Shown here: positions 1-5,996 of the stretch, piece after piece
Numbering within the stretch: the first letter of the stretch is position 1
How the letters are laid out: the number at the start of each line of letters is the position of its first letter
DNA from: an uncultured Rubritalea sp.
GTDB lineage: Bacteria; Verrucomicrobiota; Verrucomicrobiia; Verrucomicrobiales; Akkermansiaceae
Assembly (NCBI GenBank): GCA_937951395.1
Contig: CALFBV010000227.1
Span: forward strand, 1-11,564
Direction: 5' to 3'
DNA: 11,564 nt
The notes under the pieces: generated by a model
What the model was told of the DNA's origin: nothing
The model's database searches: none
What the model saw: only the letters and a program-made list of their open reading frames with translations
Made by a program: the position numbers and the translations under genes

Positions 1-345
1 GGTCCCATTTATTCTCTGGGCGATTCTATTTCTATCAAATTTCTTAGTCTTATTTCCCACTATATCAAACAGATCAAACTGATCCTCTTTGAGTCGCATA
101 TGAAACCTCTTTTCCACATTTGCCACCTTATAATGGAACTGAATATTTTGACCTCTAAGAAATAGCGATACAGGTGTCTTACGTCCGTCTTTTTTCATAT
201 GCCCGTGCAAGTCTTGCTGCTGAAGGGTGGCTGCATACCTAGCTCCACGCAGCACCTGCTCAGCCGCGGCATCTGCTTGCGCAGTCACTGTCGTAAAAGC
301 TGACATGCTGGCTATTACCATCGTTGTGATCCATCTGTTTCTCAT
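1..345 (-). CDS. Exported LolA-like (outer-membrane lipoprotein-sorting-like) protein, C-terminus cut by window edge
   Basis: Reading the minus strand from the ATG at 345-343 gives 115 codons with no stop before base 1, so this is the N-terminal part of a gene that continues left of the window. The first 24 residues form a signal peptide: MRNRW, a hydrophobic stretch (ITTMVIASMSAF), then AQA as the probable signal peptidase I site. The mature part begins DAAAEQVLRGARYAATLQQ, followed by alternating strands with SLFLRGQNIQFHY and FHMRLKEDQFDLFDI. This layout (AAEQVL helix, 'L.G.....GRKTP', then beta strands) resembles LolA-like outer-membrane lipoprotein-sorting proteins of Verrucomicrobia, which would act in the periplasm. 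The family call comes from memory of the pattern, not a search; a generic secreted beta-rich protein is the alternative. The gene is divergent from fumarase across 107 bases and has no Shine-Dalgarno sequence. Confidence 0.72.
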   Translation of the reverse strand, partial: MRNRWITTMVIASMSAFTTVTAQADAAAEQVLRGARYAATLQQQDLHGHMKKDGRKTPVSLFLRGQNIQFHYKVANVEKRFHMRLKEDQFDLFDIVGNKTKKFDRNRIAQRINGT

Positions 346-351
346 GCTAGA

Positions 352-379
352 AAAGTAACACTTCATACTCATATGACAA
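352..379 (-). promoter_or_regulatory. Predicted promoter of the LolA-like gene, leaderless type
   Basis: On the minus strand, TTGTCA (379-374, five of six matches to TTGACA) is separated by 16 bases from TACTTT (357-352, the TAnnnT core of a -10 box). The next 6 bases lead straight into the ATG at 345, so the usual +1 would be the A of the start codon. No GGAGG-like site precedes the ATG. Predicted by eye only. Confidence 0.45.
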
Positions 380-418
380 CTAGAAGTTGAATTTTATTCA
401 TCAATAATCATTTTTTTC

Positions 419-446
419 TTCATCATCCCCTATCGCTTATTATGAT
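419..446 (+). promoter_or_regulatory. Predicted promoter of fumarase, leaderless type
   Basis: TATGAT (441-446, five of six matches to TATAAT) ends 6 bases before the fumarase ATG at 453, placing +1 on the start codon. A -35 element is weak: TTCATC at 419-424 with a 16-base spacer. The upstream stretch 395-440 is AT- and pyrimidine-rich, and no Shine-Dalgarno sequence is present. Confidence 0.38.
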
Positions 447-452
447 GCATCC

Positions 453-2084
453 ATGTCCACACCAGAATTTCACTACCAGAAGCCCTTCCCACTCGGCCCA
501 GACCAGACGGAGTATGAGCTCATAAGTACCGAAGGGATCTCAGTTGAGAAGCTGGGAGATAGAGAAATTCTTACTGTGAGTCGTGAAGCAATCACTAATC
601 TAGCGAACGAGGGATCGAAGGCGATCTGCTTTAAGTTGCGCTCATCTCACCTGAAGCAAGTAGCCGCTATTCTGGATGACCCTGAGGCTTCAGATAATGA
701 CAGAATGATGGCGCTCACTCTTCTTAGAAATGCAGAGATAGCGGCAAATGGCATATTACCAAACTGCCAAGACACTGGCACTGCCATCGTGATGGGGAAA
801 AAGGGTGAGAATGTTTATACCGGATTCGATGACGCAGAAGCGATCTCTCACGGTATTTACAAGACCTACACTGAAGAAAATTTACGCTACTCACAAGCTG
901 TCCCACTCAGCATGTATGAGGAAATGAACTCTAAGACCAACCTTCCCGCCCAGATTGATCTCTACGCGACGTCTGGCGACAGCTACGAGTTCCTCTTCAT
1001 CTCAAAAGGTGGAGGCTCAGCGAACAAGACATTTCTCTATCAGGAGACTAAAGCTTTACTAAATCCAGACACACTTAAATCATTTTGTGTCGCTAAAATG
1101 GCAACACTTGGCACATCAGCCTGTCCTCCTTATCACCTCGCCATCGTCATTGGTGGTACATCCGCTGAGATGAACCTTAAGACAGTGAAAATGGCATCAA
1201 CGCGTTACTATGATGAGCTTCCTACTACAGGAAATGAACACGGTAGAGCATTCCGTGATGTTGACTTGGAGAAAGAATTATTAACACTTTCGGGCGAGAT
1301 TGGCATTGGCGCGCAGTTTGGCGGTAAGCATTTTGCGCTTGATGTTAGAGTGATCCGACTTCCGCGTCACGGAGCATCATGTCCTGTGGGAATTGGAGTT
1401 TCATGCTCAGCTGACAGGCAGGCAAAAGCAAAAATCACCAAGGAAGGAATCTTCCTGGAGAAGCTAGAAAGCAATCCAGGGCAGTTCATCCCAGATAAAT
1501 TCCGCGACTGGAAATTCAATGGCGTAGAAATAGATCTCGATCAAGGCATGGAGAAGACCTTAGCCACACTCACAAAATACCCAGTCACCACTGCTCTATC
1601 GCTCAGCGGCACCATCATGGTGGCTCGCGATAGCGCTCATGCGAAGCTCCGTGAAATGTTAGACTCAGGAAAAAGTCTGCCTGACTACGTCAAAGACTAT
1701 CCCATTTACTACGCAGGCCCTGCAAAGAAGCCAGAGGGAATGGCCTCTGGATCGTTCGGCCCTACAACTGCTGGAAGAATGGATACCTACGTGCCTATTT
1801 TCCAAGCAGAAGGAGCATCCATGGTGATGCTAGCAAAAGGAAATCGTTCCCAGATCGTGACCGATTCCTGTAAAGAACACGGAGGTTTCTACCTAGGATC
1901 TATGGGTGGACCCGCAGCCATCCTAGCGCAAAACCACATCAAGTCCGTAGAAGTAGTAGATTTCCCAGAGCTAGGAATGGAAGCAGTATGGAAAATCACC
2001 GTAAAAGACTTCCCCGCCTTTATTTTGGTAGACGACAAAGGCAATGACTTCTTTCAAACGATCAATAACTGCCCTGCTTGCTAA
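453..2084 (+). CDS. fumA: Fumarate hydratase, class I (iron-sulfur, FumA/FumB type)
   Basis: This enzyme interconverts fumarate and L-malate in the TCA cycle, in the cytoplasm, using an oxygen-sensitive [4Fe-4S] cluster. The 543-residue protein is full length for the fused class I form (about 548 in E. coli). Residues 1-330 correspond to the Fe-S-binding alpha-type domain and about 340-543 to the beta-type domain. The three cluster cysteines are visible: C105 in NCQDTGTA, C224 in [11 protein letters not shown] and C318 in [11 protein letters not shown], at the same numbers as the E. coli ligands as I remember them. The C-terminal part carries [28 protein letters not shown] and LGSMGGPAA, all typical of the family. 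The ATG at 453 is the only in-frame start near the N-terminus; two upstream ATGs (442, 445) are out of frame. It stands alone, with no partner TCA gene beside it. Whether it is the FumA or FumB orthologue cannot be told. Confidence 0.95.
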   Translation: MSTPEFHYQKPFPLGPDQTEYELISTEGISVEKLGDREILTVSREAITNLANEGSKAICFKLRSSHLKQVAAILDDPEASDNDRMMALTLLRNAEIAANGILPNCQDTGTAIVMGKKGENVYTGFDDAEAISHGIYKTYTEENLRYSQAVPLSMYEEMNSKTNLPAQIDLYATSGDSYEFLFISKGGGSANKTFLYQETKALLNPDTLKSFCVAKMATLGTSACPPYHLAIVIGGTSAEMNLKTVKMASTRYYDELPTTGNEHGRAFRDVDLEKELLTLSGEIGIGAQFGGKHFALDVRVIRLPRHGASCPVGIGVSCSADRQAKAKITKEGIFLEKLESNPGQFIPDKFRDWKFNGVEIDLDQGMEKTLATLTKYPVTTALSLSGTIMVARDSAHAKLREMLDSGKSLPDYVKDYPIYYAGPAKKPEGMASGSFGPTTAGRMDTYVPIFQAEGASMVMLAKGNRSQIVTDSCKEHGGFYLGSMGGPAAILAQNHIKSVEVVDFPELGMEAVWKITVKDFPAFILVDDKGNDFFQTINNCPAC

Positions 2085-2087
2085 TAC

Positions 2088-2102
2088 AGAACAATCTGTT
2101 CT
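2088..2102 (+). other. Small inverted repeat just after the fumarase stop
   Basis: AGAACA (2088-2093) and TGTTCT (2097-2102) form a perfect 6-base inverted repeat around a 3-base centre, 3 bases after the fumarase stop codon. It is AT-rich and not followed by a T run, so it is a poor intrinsic terminator. It could be an mRNA 3' hairpin or a chance palindrome. Confidence 0.2.
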
Positions 2103-2142
2103 CATCTGTGCGTTGTCAAAGGCTTGGCTACAATCTGACGGC

Positions 2143-2159
2143 CATCCTCTTAGAGGATG
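2143..2159 (+). terminator. Possible terminator hairpin downstream of fumarase
   Basis: CATCCTC (2143-2149) pairs perfectly with GAGGATG (2153-2159) around the loop TTA, giving a 7-base stem. It is followed by a T-rich but interrupted stretch (CTTTCAGGTTCTTT). It lies about 60 bases past the fumarase stop and ahead of the antisense transposase remnant, a sensible place to end the fumarase transcript. The broken T tract keeps this tentative; it could instead belong to the damaged insertion sequence. Confidence 0.35.
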
Positions 2160-2178
2160 CTTTCAGGTTCTTTCGTAT

Positions 2179-2484
2179 CTAAGACATCAATGAAAATATC
2201 ATACTCCCCATAAATGGAACCAGATCCCAAACCCGATCAATCATTTTGCTATACTTCTGTAAAATTAAAATCTTCAACATTAACACTGGATCAAAAGGAG
2301 GGCGACCACCTTTCTTATTATCTTTAGAACTATAGCCTGTCACATCCTCCATCAAACCTCGGAAGCCTTCCCAATCAATAATTTTGTTCAGCTTCAAAAT
2401 CCCAACCTCTTGCGTTTCTTGAGCTCGTTTCTTGGATATAGCACTAAAAAGATCGTAGTTCTTGGATGGCTTACGGTAGTTCAT
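2179..2484 (-). pseudogene. IS5-family transposase, N-terminal remnant
   Basis: The reading frame from the ATG at 2484 opens with residues that match the N-terminus of IS5-type DDE transposases: KLNKIIDWEGFRGLMEDVTGY (about 31-51), a basic stretch, then GGRPPFDPVLMLKILILQKY (about 59-78). In intact relatives of about 300 or more residues this is followed by 'LSDEATEFQI.DR.SF..FLGL' and the DDE catalytic domain. Here only a short unrelated-looking tail (SKMIDRVWDLVPFMG...) remains before a stop at residue 102, so the catalytic domain is absent. MIDRV may be the far side of an internal deletion joined to QKY. No DDE residues survive and the element cannot transpose by itself. The start codon is preceded by AAAGGC and a TAnnnT hexamer, possibly the old transposase promoter. 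Confidence 0.8.
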
Positions 2485-2562
2485 GCCTTTAAACTACTTT
2501 CTGATAAGAAAAATTAAATACTTTAAAATGTAAACCGGGCTCAGAGGTTTCCAGAAGTGCCC
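2179..2562 (-). mobile_element. Decayed IS5-like insertion sequence, right boundary tentative
   Basis: The transposase remnant is the clear part. About 50-80 bases upstream of its start lies a stretch that reads, on the minus strand from 2562, GGGCACTTCTGGAAACCTC, which resembles the general style of IS5-family terminal inverted repeats. No matching repeat was found between 2085 and 2178, so the distal end seems deleted. No target-site duplication could be identified. The boundary is a guess; only the presence of a remnant is well supported. Confidence 0.4.
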
Positions 2563-2579
2563 ATAAGATGATTTTTCTC

Positions 2580-2608
2580 TTGGTGAATAGGAGGGTCGTG
2601 ATTGTAAT
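2580..2608 (+). promoter_or_regulatory. Predicted promoter of the serine protease gene, leaderless type
   Basis: TTGGTG (2580-2585), a 17-base spacer and TGTAAT (2603-2608, five of six matches to TATAAT) are followed by 6 bases and the ATG at 2615. A GGAGGG at 2590-2595 lies about 20 bases before the start, too far to serve as a normal ribosome binding site, and would fall inside the spacer. A second candidate, CTGATA-N17-TAAAAT (2501-2529), would give a leader of about 80 bases that includes this GGAGGG. Confidence 0.42.
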
Positions 2609-2614
2609 AGCACA

Positions 2615-3415
2615 ATGAATAAACTGAAATTAGGTCTGTTGGTTACCATAAGCTGGATCACCGGAGTTAGCTTAGTGGGGTGTGCTGATAATAATACGTC
2701 TGGAGTTTCCTATGTGACCCGTTCTATTAAGGTAGCTGATATGCCGGTGGCGTATGATGATCCGGGGATTTTTAAGAAGTATGATGCGCTCGGTGATAGT
2801 GTGATGAATACTACTTGGACGAGGAAGTTTGATGCGTCTGGGATTTCATTTAATGATAAGCGGACTTGCACGCTGGTGACTCGGCAACATGTGGTAATGG
2901 CGGCACATTATAAACGTAAGATTCCTAGTTCCGTAGTGTTTCATGACAGGAATGGTAAACGGTTAGAGCGAGTGCTAGTGGCGGCTAAAAATGTACATGG
3001 TGACTGTGCGGTGGGTTTGCTGAATACACCAGTGCCTGCGGGCTATAAGGTGTATCCATTGCTTGCCCCGACAGCGGGCTTAGTAGAGAGGCTGAGAGGG
3101 GAATTTGTCATAGTAACTGATCAGAATAAACGTTTATTTGTCCACGAGGTGGGTGGTGTTTCTGGAGATAGAATATTCTTCCGCTATGATGCTAAGAAGC
3201 AGCTAGGTTATGGAAAAATGTTAGTCAGTGGTGATAGTGGGAATCCATCATTCATTATGGTGAATGGTGGGCCTGTGCTGATAGAGACGCATCACACAGG
3301 TGGTGCGGGAGCTGGACCTTTTTATGGGAGCGCGGTTCTGATAGAGAAGCTTAAGGCGCAGATTACAGCACTGGGTGGAGTGAGCGCTGGATCTGTTAGA
3401 GTTGTGAACTTTTAG
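2615..3415 (+). CDS. Chymotrypsin-like serine protease, predicted lipoprotein
   Basis: The 266-residue protein starts with a lipoprotein signal peptide: basic MNKLK, a hydrophobic core, and the lipobox-like LVGC ending at C23, so it is probably lipid-anchored after export. The rest looks like a trypsin-like S1-type domain. A catalytic triad can be placed as H98 (VVMAAHY), D130 (VHGDCAVGLL) and S208 (VSGDSGNPS), in the right order and spacing. C85 and C131 could form a disulfide. There is no PDZ domain, which separates it from DegP/HtrA proteases; the substrate is unknown. In-frame codons before the ATG run into a TAG at 2588-2590 without another usual start, which fixes the N-terminus. The gene sits next to the insertion-sequence remnant and its stop is 5 bases from the stop of an opposite-strand frame. 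Fold and triad are read from motifs, not from a search. Confidence 0.78.
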   Translation: MNKLKLGLLVTISWITGVSLVGCADNNTSGVSYVTRSIKVADMPVAYDDPGIFKKYDALGDSVMNTTWTRKFDASGISFNDKRTCTLVTRQHVVMAAHYKRKIPSSVVFHDRNGKRLERVLVAAKNVHGDCAVGLLNTPVPAGYKVYPLLAPTAGLVERLRGEFVIVTDQNKRLFVHEVGGVSGDRIFFRYDAKKQLGYGKMLVSGDSGNPSFIMVNGGPVLIETHHTGGAGAGPFYGSAVLIEKLKAQITALGGVSAGSVRVVNF

Positions 3416-3420
3416 CCGTC

Positions 3421-3630
3421 TTACCTATTCTCTGCTTTGACCGGATTGACAGGAAGGAACTTGAGATACTTGTGTTCGTTTTTTTCTACCCACTCGTGGT
3501 TTTGCTTGATGAGGACTTTATTAGTGGCTGTTAGATACTTGAGCTTGAGGTAGACTGTTGGTTTTACTTTAGGCTGTGCTTTCTGCGTCGCTTGATTGAG
3601 TTTTTTTGATTCGAGTGTGATGGTTTTCAC
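3421..3630 (-). CDS. Doubtful small protein of unknown function (possible 5'-damaged gene)
   Basis: A GTG at 3630 opens a 69-residue basic, lysine-rich frame (KKLNQATQKAQPKVKPTVYL, then IKQNHEWVEKNEHKYLKFLPV) that ends 5 bases from the convergent protease stop. I do not recognise it. The same frame stays open for a further 63 codons upstream, to a stop at 3820-3822, and the extension also reads like protein (RRSYSPANIYELAETHSSQEE, then GARFFHILVSVKPV). No ATG exists on this strand between 3845 and 3631 in any frame, and the GTG has no ribosome binding site. Either the GTG is the start of a short protein, or a non-standard start lies upstream, or this is the 3' part of a gene that has lost its beginning. 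It follows dxs on the same strand and could be transcribed with it. Confidence 0.3.
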   Translation of the reverse strand: MKTITLESKKLNQATQKAQPKVKPTVYLKLKYLTATNKVLIKQNHEWVEKNEHKYLKFLPVNPVKAENR

Positions 3631-3845
3631 TGGTTTAACGGATACGAGGATATGGAAAAACCTAGCTCCCTCTTCTTGGCTAGAGTGTGTTTCTGCTAGT
3701 TCGTAGATGTTAGCCGGGCTATAGCTTCTTCTTGAGAATTTATTACTACGAGCTGATTGAACCCTTATTGGATCTAAAATGTTCTTGGTGATGAAGCTCC
3801 AGCGCCTCTGGGGGTGAGTTTAACTGTAGAATAAGGGGTTGTTTC
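3631..3845. other. Gap between dxs and the small frame; no assignable gene
   Basis: This stretch lies directly after the dxs stop on the minus strand. It holds the start-less upstream part of the doubtful small frame (open from 3819). I saw no hairpin with a T run, no RNA gene and no promoter that I could support. Plus-strand frames here are very short. Confidence 0.4.
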
Positions 3846-5732
3846 CTAGAGATGACGTTGCACCAATGTTACGGCATTCTCAGCTGTTAGACCGTGCTTC
3901 TCTCTGAGAACGTCTACTTTTCCGTGTTCGACAAATTCATCCGGCCAGCCAATTCGCTCTACTGGTGTGCAGATGCCTGAGGTGTGGAGTAGCTCGATGA
4001 TGCTGCTTCCAAATCCATTCATGAGAACGTGATCTTCGAAGGTGCAGATTACTTTGCATTTCTGAGCATACTCAGTGATGAGCTTGGCATCGAGTGGCTT
4101 GATCCAGCGAGGGTTTATGAGAGCTACTGAGTAGCCCTGAGCTTCTAATTTAGTCTTGGTTTCGACTGCCATCTCGAAAAGGTGACCGAGTCCGATGAGG
4201 CAGATATCTGATCCGTCCGCTACGAGTTCAGCTTCACCGATAGTGAGAATTTCAGGGGAAGTCTTAGGTTTAGCTCCTACGCCAGCGCCACGAGGGAATC
4301 TGATACAAGTAGGGCCATCATTGTAGGTCGCCATGGTGTGAAGCATGTCTACGAATTCGTCTTCATCCTTAGGCTGCATGTGGATGAGGCCTGGAACGTG
4401 ACGGAGATATCCGATGTCAAACAAACCGTGGTGCGTAGGTCCATCATCGCCGCTGAGACCAGCACGATCCATGCAGAGGCGCACAGGTAAGTTTTGCAGG
4501 GCGATGTCATGAATGATCATGTCATAGGCGCGCTGCATGAAGGTAGAGTAGATGGCTAGAAAGGGTTTGAATCCTTCGCAGGCATGGCCACATGCAAACA
4601 GTGCTGCGTGCTCTTCAGCGATCCCTACATCAAAGTAACGTTCGTTGAGTTCGTTCTTGAAAATATCTAGTTTTGTCCCGCCTGGCATCGCAGCGGTGAT
4701 CGCGGTGATCTTCTCATCCGCCTTAGCCATATCAGTTAGAGAGCGGCCAAAAATTTCTGAGAAAGTAGGAAGAGGGCCGGCTGCAGTTGATCCGTCTTCT
4801 TGCTTGTAGGGTCCTAGTCCATGGAATTTCCCTGGGTTGTTTAAAGCAGGAGTGTATCCTTTTCCTTTTTCGGTGATAGCGTGGAGAATAACTGGTTCAT
4901 CTTGCTCCTTGAGATATTCGAAGGTGTCGATTAGTGAATTTACATCGTGTCCCTTGACTGGTCCGTAATAACGGATGCCGAAGTTCTCGAATAGGACGTT
5001 CTCAGAGAAGAGGTTCTTAGCTCCTTGCTCAACTTTATGAGCTAGCTTACGGAGGCTGCTTCCCGCAAATTTTTCTAATAAATCTGCTGATTTCTTTCTG
5101 ACAGATGAGTAGGTAGGGCTAGTTTGAAGGCTGTTAAAATAGCGTGAAATAGCACCTACGTTTTTGTCGATGGACCATTCATTGTCGTTGAGGACGACGA
5201 TGAATTTTTTGGTGGTGTCATTGATGTTATTGAGTGCTTCTAAAGTAGGGCCACAAGTGAATGCCGCATCACCCGCAAAAGCGATGACGTGGTTATCTCC
5301 ACCGGAGAGATCTCTGGCAGATGCCATTCCTAGTGCGGAAGAGAGGGCTGTTCCTGCATGCCCTGCACCATAGGAGTCGTGCTCAGACTCGGTTCGTAGG
5401 AGGAAACCATTGAGTCCTTCGTAGGTCCTAATGGTGTGGATTTCATCTGCTCTGCCTGTAAGCATTTTATGCACATAGCCTTGGTGTGAGACATCAAAGG
5501 TCATCTTATCCGCCGGGCTATCGAACACATAGTGCATAGCGATGCAGAGTTCCACAACGCCGAGGTTTGGCCCTAAATGACCACCTGTGACGGAGAGTCG
5601 GGTAATTAGTACCTCGCGGATCTCTTCAGCGAGTAACGGCAGGTCAGTGCGGTTGAGTTTCTTGAGATCATCGGGGGATTTAATTGTCTTTAGGAGACGT
5701 GGTAATTCAGAAGAGTCGGATTTCATCGTCAT
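3846..5732 (-). CDS. dxs: 1-deoxy-D-xylulose-5-phosphate synthase
   Basis: This enzyme condenses pyruvate with glyceraldehyde 3-phosphate to DXP, the first step of the MEP pathway to isoprenoids and a precursor of thiamine and pyridoxal cofactors. It needs thiamine diphosphate and Mg2+ and is cytoplasmic. The 628-residue protein has the family's usual length and three-domain order: ThDP-binding domain (about 1-315, H52 in GGHLGPNLG, the ThDP motif from GDAAFTCG at 154 to LNDN at 181), pyrimidine-binding domain (about 320-490, catalytic Glu at about 373 in IAEEHA, then YSTFMQRAYDM and DRAGLSGDDGPTHHG) and C-terminal transketolase domain (about 495-628). Two normally constant sites differ: GDG is GDA, and GHQAY is SHQGY. 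The ATG at 5732 overlaps the 3' end of xseB by 26 bases, suggesting translational coupling; ATG at 5726 is an alternative start two codons in. Confidence 0.96.
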   Translation of the reverse strand: MTMKSDSSELPRLLKTIKSPDDLKKLNRTDLPLLAEEIREVLITRLSVTGGHLGPNLGVVELCIAMHYVFDSPADKMTFDVSHQGYVHKMLTGRADEIHTIRTYEGLNGFLLRTESEHDSYGAGHAGTALSSALGMASARDLSGGDNHVIAFAGDAAFTCGPTLEALNNINDTTKKFIVVLNDNEWSIDKNVGAISRYFNSLQTSPTYSSVRKKSADLLEKFAGSSLRKLAHKVEQGAKNLFSENVLFENFGIRYYGPVKGHDVNSLIDTFEYLKEQDEPVILHAITEKGKGYTPALNNPGKFHGLGPYKQEDGSTAAGPLPTFSEIFGRSLTDMAKADEKITAITAAMPGGTKLDIFKNELNERYFDVGIAEEHAALFACGHACEGFKPFLAIYSTFMQRAYDMIIHDIALQNLPVRLCMDRAGLSGDDGPTHHGLFDIGYLRHVPGLIHMQPKDEDEFVDMLHTMATYNDGPTCIRFPRGAGVGAKPKTSPEILTIGEAELVADGSDICLIGLGHLFEMAVETKTKLEAQGYSVALINPRWIKPLDAKLITEYAQKCKVICTFEDHVLMNGFGSSIIELLHTSGICTPVERIGWPDEFVEHGKVDVLREKHGLTAENAVTLVQRHL

Positions 5733-5979
5733 CGTTGCTTGGTGATTCAGGGGGTGGAGTGGTGGATTTATCAGTGGTGTTATTGGCGATTACTTCTAAC
5801 CTTTTCTTGGCTGAGTTGAGGAATGTCTCACAATCTTTGTGAAGCTTGGCACCTCTCTCAAATTTATCAATAAGTACTTGCAAGGGGAGCTGATCTTCTT
5901 CCATGGATATCACTATTTCTTCTAATTCGGCAACAGCCTCCTCGAAGGTGAATTCTTTTGTGGTTGTTTTTTTCGGCAT
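5707..5979 (-). CDS. xseB: Exodeoxyribonuclease VII small subunit
   Basis: XseB is the small subunit of exonuclease VII, which degrades single-stranded DNA from both ends together with the large catalytic subunit XseA. The 90-residue protein fits the family (about 70-90). After a basic start it shows the conserved helical-hairpin core: FTFEEAVAELEEIVISMEED, then LPLQVLIDKFERGAKL and a helix ending AKKRLEVI. The tail from about residue 68 is acidic and proline/serine-rich (TTPPPESPSNDDDE) and looks disordered. xseA is not in the window. The gene starts 17 bases after the glycosyltransferase stop and overlaps dxs by 26 bases. Neighbouring xseB and dxs is a common arrangement in many bacteria, often with ispA between, which is missing here. 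No Shine-Dalgarno sequence precedes the ATG. Confidence 0.93.
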   Translation of the reverse strand: MPKKTTTKEFTFEEAVAELEEIVISMEEDQLPLQVLIDKFERGAKLHKDCETFLNSAKKRLEVIANNTTDKSTTPPPESPSNDDDEIRLF

Positions 5980-5996
5980 GTTGGATGATTGCAGTA

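Noticed and set aside
2501..2529. CTGATA-N17-TAAAAT as the main protease promoter
   Set aside because: It is possible, but the region is very AT-rich so such matches arise easily. The TGTAAT box exactly 6 bases before the ATG matches the pattern of the other lead genes better. Kept only as an alternative.
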